DNA from: DASRCB01 sp035653295
GTDB taxonomy: Bacteria; Acidobacteriota; Terriglobia; Bryobacterales; Bryobacteraceae
Reading direction: 5' to 3'
Assembly (NCBI GenBank): GCA_035653295.1
Contig: DASRCB010000284.1
Span: 1-10,343 of the forward strand
DNA: 10,343 nucleotides
The position numbers and the translations under genes were made by a program. The notes beneath the pieces are model-generated. The model had not been told where the DNA came from. It did no database searches and saw only the letters and a program-made list of their open reading frames with translations. Of this stretch, positions 5,388 to 10,343 are shown piece after piece. How positions within the stretch are numbered: the stretch's first letter is position 1; every line of letters begins with the position of its first letter.

Positions 5388-8300
5388 ATGATCCGGCCAG
5401 GAGTGTTGTCTTTTGCCGCCGCCGTTGCGCTTGCCGCAGTCGGTGTTTATTCGCAGAACGTCACCGCGAATCTGAGCGGGACCGTGACCGACGCCACCGG
5501 GGCGGTCATCCCGGATGCTACAGTCGTCATTCATAACAACGCGACCAACGCCGACGTGCGTACCACGGTCACCAACGGTGATGGCCAGTACACCGCCAAC
5601 CTTCTGCCCTACGGCGCCTACACCATCACCGTGCAGAAGCCGGGGTTCAGGAACTTCGTCGCGCAGGATGTCGCGCTGCATGTCGGCGACAACATCAAGC
5701 TCAACGCCGTGTTGCAGCCTGGCGCTGTCTCGCAAAGCGTCGAGGTGACGGCGTCCAGCACGCCGGTGCAAACGCTCAATGCGGCGCAGTCCTCCACCAT
5801 CACCGGCACGCAGGTCCGTGAGCTCCAGCTGAACAACCGCAACTTCGAGCAGCTCGTCACCCTTCAGCCCGGCGTCGCCGCGCCGTTCCTTCCGGCGCAG
5901 ATCAGCTTCGGCATCACCAATACCGACAACATCACCGTGAACGGCGCTCGCGGCAGCGCCAACAACTGGACCGTCGATGGCTCCGACGTCAACGACAGCG
6001 GCTCCAACCTGACCCTGCTCAACGTCCCCAGCGTGGACGCCATTCAGGAGTTTTCGCTCCAGCGCAGCACCTACGACGCGCAGTACGGCCGCAGCGGCGG
6101 CGGCCAGGTGCAGGTGGTCACCAAATCCGGAACCAGCACCTTCCAGGGCGACGCCTACGAATTCGTTCGCAACGACATTTTCAACGCCAACGATTTCTTC
6201 TCCAATACCGCCGGCAATCGCCGCCCGCCCTACCGCTACAACGATTTTGGCTTCACCGTCGGCGGCCCCATTTTCATCCCCCACGTCTACAACACCGATA
6301 AATCGAAAACCTTCTTCTTTGTTTCCGAAGAGTGGCGGAAGACGCGCACCCCCAGCACCACCATCGCGACGCTGCCTTCCTCCGCGGAGCTGGCCGGGAC
6401 CTTCACCGGCGTGCAGCTGAACCCCGCCTCCGCTCCCGCCGGATGCATCACCAATAATCCGTCAGCCAATACGGCGCAGATCAATCCTTCCTGCTTCAGC
6501 AAAAACGCGCAGGCCTATATTCAGAACATCTACTCGAAATTCTCGCCGAATGGGCCCGGCGGCGAGTTCATCAATCCCCTGAATGCGCGCAACGATTACC
6601 GCCAGGACATCGTTCGCCTCGATCAGAACATCGGCAACCGTGTGCAGGTCTTCGGCCGCTTCATGCAGGACCAGGTGCCTACCACCGAGCCCGGCGGCCT
6701 CTTCGCCGGCAACCCGCTGCCGGGGATCTCCTCCACCTCCACGAATGCGCCAGGCCGCAACGTCGTGGCGCATGTCACCGCGACGCTCTCGCCCACCATC
6801 GTCAACGAGGCGGCTTTCAATTACTCGTGGGGCGCCATCAACAGCAATCTGAGCGGCATCCTCAACTCTCCAGCGTTCCTCGGCTCACTCACCAATAACC
6901 TGCCTTACAGCGATGTCTACGGCCGCGTGCCCGGCATCTCCATCAGCGGCTTTACCGGACTCGCCGTCCCTGTCTCGCCGTACTTCGAGCGCAACATCGA
7001 CAAGAATCCGTACGACAACCTCTCCATCACCCGCGGCGCGCACACCATTCGCACCGGCATCAGTGTGCAATGGATGCGCAAGACCGAGAACGCGGTCAAC
7101 CCCAGCAACGGCTCATTCTCGTTTCGGCGCGCCTACGGAAACCCCGCCTTCGCCAATTTCCTGCTGGGCAACGCATCCACCTTCTCGCAGGCCAGCCGGG
7201 ACATCGTTCCCGATCTGCGCTACCTCGATATCGAAGCGTACGTGCAGGACGACTGGAAGATCCGCCCCAATCTGACCCTCAACCTTGGAGTGCGCTACAG
7301 CTGGATGCCTTCGCCCACCGACAACGCCGCGGTGCTGAACAATTTCGATCCGCTGCTGTTCAATGCCGCGAACGCGCCGCTGATCGATGCCGCGTCGGGT
7401 AACTTCGTCGCCGGCCAGAGCGTCACTCCCGCCAGCTACGTCAACGGGATCATCTTCGTCAAGAACGGCTGTTCGGCCGCGCAGGCGCTCGCTCCCGTTA
7501 CCTGTTCGCCTTACGGCAGAGAAGTCAACCCGAACTACGCGCATAACTTCCAGCCGCGTATCGGCTTCGCATGGGACCCGTTTGGCGACGGCAAGACTTC
7601 GATCCGCAGCGGCTATGGCATGTATTACGACCGCCCGCTGAATGGCATCTGGGAACAGAACGCGTTCGCCGATCCGCCGCTCGTCAAGTCGGTCCTCATC
7701 ACCAACACCAGTTTCGATAATCCCGCTGCCGGCACCGCCGTTACCCCTCTGGGGCCCGTCGGGCTGCACGCCACCGGCACGCCTGCGTTCAAGGTTCCTT
7801 ACTACCAGAACTGGGATTTCTCCATCGAGCGCGAGATCGCCAATAACACTCGCGTCGAGATCGCCTATGTGGGCAGCAAGGGAACGCACCTGCTTGGCGA
7901 GCAGGACTTGAACCAGGTCCCGGTCTCGATCCGTCAGGCGAACCCGACTGCTGACGTGAACGCGGTCCGCCCGTTCCGCGGCTATTCCACCATCACCGAT
8001 ATCGCCAGCAGCTTCGACAGCAACTACCACTCGCTTCAGATTTCGGCCAACCGCCGCGTGGGCACCGGCCTGAACTTCGGAGTCGCTTATACGTGGTCGA
8101 AGCTGCTCACCGACAGCGCCTCCGACCGCTCCAACGCGCCCTACGACACCTACAATTACCGCCTCGATTACGGCCCCTCCACCAGCAACGTGCCGCAGAT
8201 CTTCGTCGCCAACTTCGTTTGGGACCTGCCCATCTTCAGGGCGCAGCACGGTGTCATTGGCCATATCCTCGGCGGGTGGGAGGCTTCCGGAATTCTCACC

Positions 8301-8756
8301 TTTCAAACCGGCCGCTCCTGGAGCATCTACCAGTTCAACGACCCCTTCAATTCGTATGACTGGGCCGCCGGAACGCCCGGCGTCTATCCCGGCGGCATCG
8401 GCATCGATCCCAGTCCGGTGCCCAATCGCGCCGATCTGGTCGGCTCGGTCCACGGCCCCGGCACGGTGGCCGAGTACTTCAACCCGGCCGCGTTCACCGA
8501 CGCCATCGGCCATTTCGGGACATCGGGACCCGGCATCATCATCGGCCCAGGCACAGAGAACTGGGACCTCGCGGGTATGCGGAATATCAGGTTCACCGAG
8601 CGGATCAACGCCCAGTTCCGCGCTGAGTTGTTCAACGCCTTCAACCACGCCTCCTTCAACAGCATCGATAATTACGTGGACGACTCCACCTTCGGCCGCA
8701 TCAACGGCGATCGCGGCCCGCGCACCATTCAGCTCGGCGTTAAGCTTTACTGGTGA
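5388..8756 (+). CDS. Oar-type TonB-dependent receptor with carboxypeptidase regulatory-like N-domain
   Basis: Encodes 1122 aa, a paralogue of the receptor at 335-3910. Residues 1-22 are a signal peptide (MIRPGVLSFAAAVALAAVGV, cleavage near YS/QN). Residues about 25-110 are the carboxypeptidase regulatory-like sandwich (NLSGTVTDATGAVIPDA ... YGAYTITVQKPGF). Residues about 118-248 are the plug (VEVTASSTPVQ, VRELQLNNRNFEQLVTLQPG, TVDGSDVNDSG, YDAQYGRSGGGQVQVVTKSG). The barrel follows and ends in TIQLGVKLYW; a terminal aromatic is typical of BAM substrates. This copy has the textbook acidobacterial plug sequence, whereas the first receptor is more diverged. Cysteines are few, in two widely spaced pairs. 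It ends by overlapping the TPR gene by one base, suggesting one operon. The ligand is unknown; import of a product of the upstream hydrolase is a contextual guess. Confidence 0.92.
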   Translation: MIRPGVLSFAAAVALAAVGVYSQNVTANLSGTVTDATGAVIPDATVVIHNNATNADVRTTVTNGDGQYTANLLPYGAYTITVQKPGFRNFVAQDVALHVGDNIKLNAVLQPGAVSQSVEVTASSTPVQTLNAAQSSTITGTQVRELQLNNRNFEQLVTLQPGVAAPFLPAQISFGITNTDNITVNGARGSANNWTVDGSDVNDSGSNLTLLNVPSVDAIQEFSLQRSTYDAQYGRSGGGQVQVVTKSGTSTFQGDAYEFVRNDIFNANDFFSNTAGNRRPPYRYNDFGFTVGGPIFIPHVYNTDKSKTFFFVSEEWRKTRTPSTTIATLPSSAELAGTFTGVQLNPASAPAGCITNNPSANTAQINPSCFSKNAQAYIQNIYSKFSPNGPGGEFINPLNARNDYRQDIVRLDQNIGNRVQVFGRFMQDQVPTTEPGGLFAGNPLPGISSTSTNAPGRNVVAHVTATLSPTIVNEAAFNYSWGAINSNLSGILNSPAFLGSLTNNLPYSDVYGRVPGISISGFTGLAVPVSPYFERNIDKNPYDNLSITRGAHTIRTGISVQWMRKTENAVNPSNGSFSFRRAYGNPAFANFLLGNASTFSQASRDIVPDLRYLDIEAYVQDDWKIRPNLTLNLGVRYSWMPSPTDNAAVLNNFDPLLFNAANAPLIDAASGNFVAGQSVTPASYVNGIIFVKNGCSAAQALAPVTCSPYGREVNPNYAHNFQPRIGFAWDPFGDGKTSIRSGYGMYYDRPLNGIWEQNAFADPPLVKSVLITNTSFDNPAAGTAVTPLGPVGLHATGTPAFKVPYYQNWDFSIEREIANNTRVEIAYVGSKGTHLLGEQDLNQVPVSIRQANPTADVNAVRPFRGYSTITDIASSFDSNYHSLQISANRRVGTGLNFGVAYTWSKLLTDSASDRSNAPYDTYNYRLDYGPSTSNVPQIFVANFVWDLPIFRAQHGVIGHILGGWEASGILTFQTGRSWSIYQFNDPFNSYDWAAGTPGVYPGGIGIDPSPVPNRADLVGSVHGPGTVAEYFNPAAFTDAIGHFGTSGPGIIIGPGTENWDLAGMRNIRFTERINAQFRAELFNAFNHASFNSIDNYVDDSTFGRINGDRGPRTIQLGVKLYW

Positions 8757-9868
8757 TGCGCCTCGCGGCGGTTCTGCTGGCTGTGTGCGCCACTGCGCAG
8801 CAGCCGGCGGAACTGTCCTCGGTTCTCGCCGAGGGCTCCGCGGCCCTCCAGCGCGGCGATAATGCAGCGGCCGCGGCCGCCTTCCGGCGCGCCCTCGAAG
8901 CCGACCCGAATTCGTTCGAAATCCTGAACGACCTGGCCATTGCGCTGGCCCGTCAGGGCAACACGAATGAAGCGATCCCGCTCTACGAGCGGGCGCTGAA
9001 GCTGCGGCCCGGCGATCCTTCCACCACGCGCAATCTGGCCATCGCCTACTTCCGCGCGGAACGCTATCAGGACGCGTGGCCGCTGCTGCACACGCTCGCG
9101 GCGGGCCCGTCGGCCGACTTCCAGGCGCTGGAACTTGCCGGCCTCACGCTGTTCGCGCTCGACCGTTATCCCGAGGCGGCGGACTACCTCCAGCGCGCCA
9201 GCGCCCTTCAACCTCGCGATCTCACCACCCTCGACATGCTGGGCCGCGCGTATTTACGGGCGAAAAACTATCAGGCGGTGACCGGCGTCTTCGCGCGCAT
9301 CATCGCCATCAATCCCGATTCAGCCGCCGCCCACGCCATGATGGGCATGGCTTATGACAAGACCTTCCATGAGCAGGAGGCGCTGCGCGAGTATCAGGCT
9401 GCGGCGAAAGCCGATCCGAACTACCCCGGCGTTCACTCCGGCCTCGGCCTCCTGTACTGGAAACAGAATGACATGCAGCACGCAGAGGAGGAGTTTCGCG
9501 CGGAGTTGCGCGGCTTCCCGCAGGATGCCGTCGCCAACCGGCTGCTGGCGCAGATTCTCATGAAGAAGGACCAGGCCGGTGAAGCGCTGCCGCATTTTCA
9601 GGCCGCCATTGCAGCCGACCCGCACGACCGGGAATCGCTGTTCGGCGCAGGCAAGGCGGAGCTGGCGCTGGGCCATCCCGAAGCGGCGCTGGCCCCACTG
9701 CGCGCCGCCATCGCGCAGGACCCCAACTACGTCGAGGCGCACTTCGTCCTCGGCACCGCGTTGCGCGCGCTGGGCCATTCCGCCGAAGCGCTCCGCGAAC
9801 AGAAGACCGCGCTTGCCATTCAGGAAAAGCAGCGTTCCGATTACGCCAAAAAGCTGACCACCCGCTAA
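8756..9868 (+). CDS. Secreted protein of ten tandem TPR repeats
   Basis: Encodes 370 aa. Residues 1-14 form a short signal peptide (MRLAAVLLAVCATA), so it probably acts in the periplasm. Residues 19-358 are ten consecutive 34-residue tetratricopeptide repeats in near-perfect register: the position-32 prolines fall at 51, 85, 118, 153, 187, 221, 255, 289 and 323. Repeats such as LNDLAIALARQGNTNEAIPL and VLGTALRALGHSAEAL show the usual G8, A20 and A27 positions. No catalytic domain is present, so a protein-binding scaffold is the expected role; the partner is unknown. ATG 8756 shares its A with the preceding TGA stop; a GTG at 8753 is an alternative start two codons... one codon earlier in the same frame. 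There is no clear Shine-Dalgarno, so translational coupling to the receptor is likely. TPR genes directly behind Oar-like receptors suggest a linked function. Confidence 0.88.
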   Translation: MRLAAVLLAVCATAQQPAELSSVLAEGSAALQRGDNAAAAAAFRRALEADPNSFEILNDLAIALARQGNTNEAIPLYERALKLRPGDPSTTRNLAIAYFRAERYQDAWPLLHTLAAGPSADFQALELAGLTLFALDRYPEAADYLQRASALQPRDLTTLDMLGRAYLRAKNYQAVTGVFARIIAINPDSAAAHAMMGMAYDKTFHEQEALREYQAAAKADPNYPGVHSGLGLLYWKQNDMQHAEEEFRAELRGFPQDAVANRLLAQILMKKDQAGEALPHFQAAIAADPHDRESLFGAGKAELALGHPEAALAPLRAAIAQDPNYVEAHFVLGTALRALGHSAEALREQKTALAIQEKQRSDYAKKLTTR

Positions 9869-9941
9869 GCTTTGCCGCCGGGTGGGGCAGGCGTCCACGC
9901 CCCGCTGGTCCGTTTTTGACGTAAAGCCCTTGCCAATTGTG

Positions 9942-9962
9942 GTGCAAGCCTTAGGCTTGCAC
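9942..9962. repeat. Palindrome 1 (GTGCAAGCC-TTA-GGCTTGCAC arms)
   Basis: Nine-base arms GTGCAAGCC and GGCTTGCAC pair perfectly around TTA. It forms the end of a longer degenerate direct-repeat unit (9931-9962, beginning TGCCAATTGTGG) that recurs at 9989-10020. It differs by one base from palindrome 3. Confidence 0.85.
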
Positions 9963-10001
9963 GCTGGATCTTGGACATTCTCCTGAAATGCCGATTGTGG
10001 A

Positions 10002-10018
10002 GCAGGCCTTTGGCCTGC
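10002..10018. repeat. Palindrome 2 (GCAGGCC/GGCCTGC)
   Basis: Seven-base perfect arms around TTT. It is preceded by TGCCGATTGTGG (9989-10000), matching the lead-in of palindrome 1 with one change, so the two are diverged copies of one repeat unit starting 58 bp apart. Substitutions in the arms keep the pairing, which suggests selection on the hairpin or a palindrome-copying mechanism. Confidence 0.8.
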
Positions 10019-10020
10019 AG

Positions 10021-10041
10021 GTGCGAGCCTTAGGCTTGCAC
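10021..10041. repeat. Palindrome 3 (GTGCGAGCC/GGCTTGCAC)
   Basis: Nearly identical to palindrome 1; a single A-to-G change converts one A-U pair to G-U in RNA on the plus strand. It follows palindrome 2 with only two bases between them and lacks the TGCCRATTGTGG lead-in. Confidence 0.8.
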
Positions 10042-10043
10042 GA

Positions 10044-10063
10044 GGCGGGCGTGGACGCCCGCC
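10044..10063. repeat. Palindrome 4 (GGCGGGCG/CGCCCGCC)
   Basis: Eight-base arms around a TGGA loop. Its core GGGCGTGGACGC is the reverse complement of 9891-9902, so it can either fold locally or pair across the whole island. Confidence 0.8.
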
Positions 10064-10105
10064 GCAGGACTGGAGTACTGCCCCACCCAGGGCTGCCCGC
10101 GCCGG

Positions 10106-10343
10106 CTATTCCAGCCGGTAGTTCGGCGCTTCCCTGGTGATGATCACGTCATGCACGTGGCTCTCGCGAAGGCCTGCCGAGGTCACGCGCAGGAAGCGCG
10201 CCCGCTCCTGAAAATCACGAATCGTCCCGCAGCCGCAATAGCCCATGCCCGCGCGCAGGCCGCCCACCAACTGAAACACCAGGTCGGACAGCATGCCCTT
10301 GTAAGGCACGCGCCCCTCGATCCCATGCCCGGATAGCTCTTGA
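10106..10343 (-). CDS. guaB: IMP dehydrogenase, C-terminal part (runs off the right edge)
   Basis: On the minus strand the frame enters at the right edge and ends with TAG at 10108-10106, giving the last 78 complete codons or so. IMP dehydrogenase is the cytoplasmic, NAD-dependent enzyme that oxidises IMP to XMP, the first committed step of GMP synthesis. The visible part carries the family's C-terminal block: GIEGRVPYKG, QLVGGLRAGMGYCGCGTI, FLRVTSAGLRESHVHDV and ITREAPNYRLE, closely matching well-known bacterial GuaB ends. The catalytic Cys loop, the flap and the CBS domains are beyond the window. The GTG that reads as V in GRVPYKG is internal and not a start. It is convergent with the TPR gene and functionally unrelated to the receptors. 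Confidence 0.95.
   Translation of the reverse strand, partial: QELSGHGIEGRVPYKGMLSDLVFQLVGGLRAGMGYCGCGTIRDFQERARFLRVTSAGLRESHVHDVIITREAPNYRLE

Larger units (their letters stand above)
9880..10088. repeat. Palindrome island bounded by an 11-bp inverted repeat (MITE-like or REP-like)
   Basis: GGGTGGGGCAG (9880-9890) and its exact reverse complement CTGCCCCACCC (10078-10088) bound a 209-bp non-coding block between the convergent TPR and guaB genes. Just inside, GCGTCCACGCCC (9891-9902) is matched by GGGCGTGGACGC (10047-10058), extending the long inverted repeat with a 19-nt interruption on the right. Four compact palindromes lie within it. No open reading frame and no obvious target-site duplication are visible. 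It may be a non-autonomous element or a composite of interspersed palindromic repeats, and could act as a bidirectional transcription barrier. Confidence 0.7.

Noticed and set aside
9884..9917. Intrinsic terminator for the TPR gene
   Set aside because: A 5-bp GGGGC/GCCCC stem is followed by a T5 run, but nine bases separate stem and run, so it is not canonical. The palindromes downstream are better candidates for blocking transcription.
9942..10063. CRISPR array
   Set aside because: The repeats are palindromes of differing sequence and irregular spacing, with no constant spacer length and no cas genes nearby.

Overview
The window looks like a chromosomal segment of an Acidobacteriota bacterium, most likely of the Solibacter/Bryobacter type. 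This is inferred from high GC content, two very large Oar-type outer-membrane receptors (an N-terminal carboxypeptidase-regulatory-like domain followed by a TonB-receptor plug and barrel), a Tat-exported glycoamylase-family enzyme, and palindromic intergenic repeats. No taxonomic marker is complete enough to settle it.

Layout, left to right. Positions 1-30 (minus strand) hold the first ten codons of a protein starting MSKVRFVGLD, which resembles the N-terminus of IS110-family transposases (the 'bridge recombinase' family). Its 5' leader (31-124) folds into a three-way junction with the ribosome-binding site in the junction. To the right, 166-200 is a strong plus-strand intrinsic terminator with no plus-strand gene left in front of it in this window. 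A putative extended -10 promoter, a 5'UTR hairpin and a good Shine-Dalgarno site then lead into the first receptor gene (335-3910, GTG start, 1191 aa). A near-copy of the first terminator follows (3934-3972). A PF10091 glycoamylase-family / GH144-like glycoside hydrolase (3971-5230, TTG start, Tat signal) begins inside the terminator's U-tract. After a 157-bp spacer with another 5'UTR hairpin comes the second receptor (5388-8756, 1122 aa). Its stop codon overlaps by one base the start of a secreted protein made of ten tandem TPRs (8756-9868, 370 aa). The 237-bp convergent gap to the next gene holds an island of palindromes bounded by an 11-bp inverted repeat (9880-10088). The window ends in the C-terminal 79 codons of guaB (IMP dehydrogenase) on the minus strand.

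How the parts may work together: the two receptors, the exported glycan hydrolase and the secreted TPR protein are co-directional and could form a small glycan-acquisition locus, with depolymerisation followed by outer-membrane uptake and a periplasmic TPR scaffold. It resembles a polysaccharide-utilisation locus without a SusD partner. The substrate cannot be read from the sequence; beta-1,2-glucan is one possibility because GH144 enzymes belong to the same domain family. The left edge (IS110-like start plus structured leader) and the right intergenic palindrome island are the accessory parts. The most unusual signals are the possible bridge-RNA-like or antisense structure at the left edge and the enzyme start codon embedded in a terminator.
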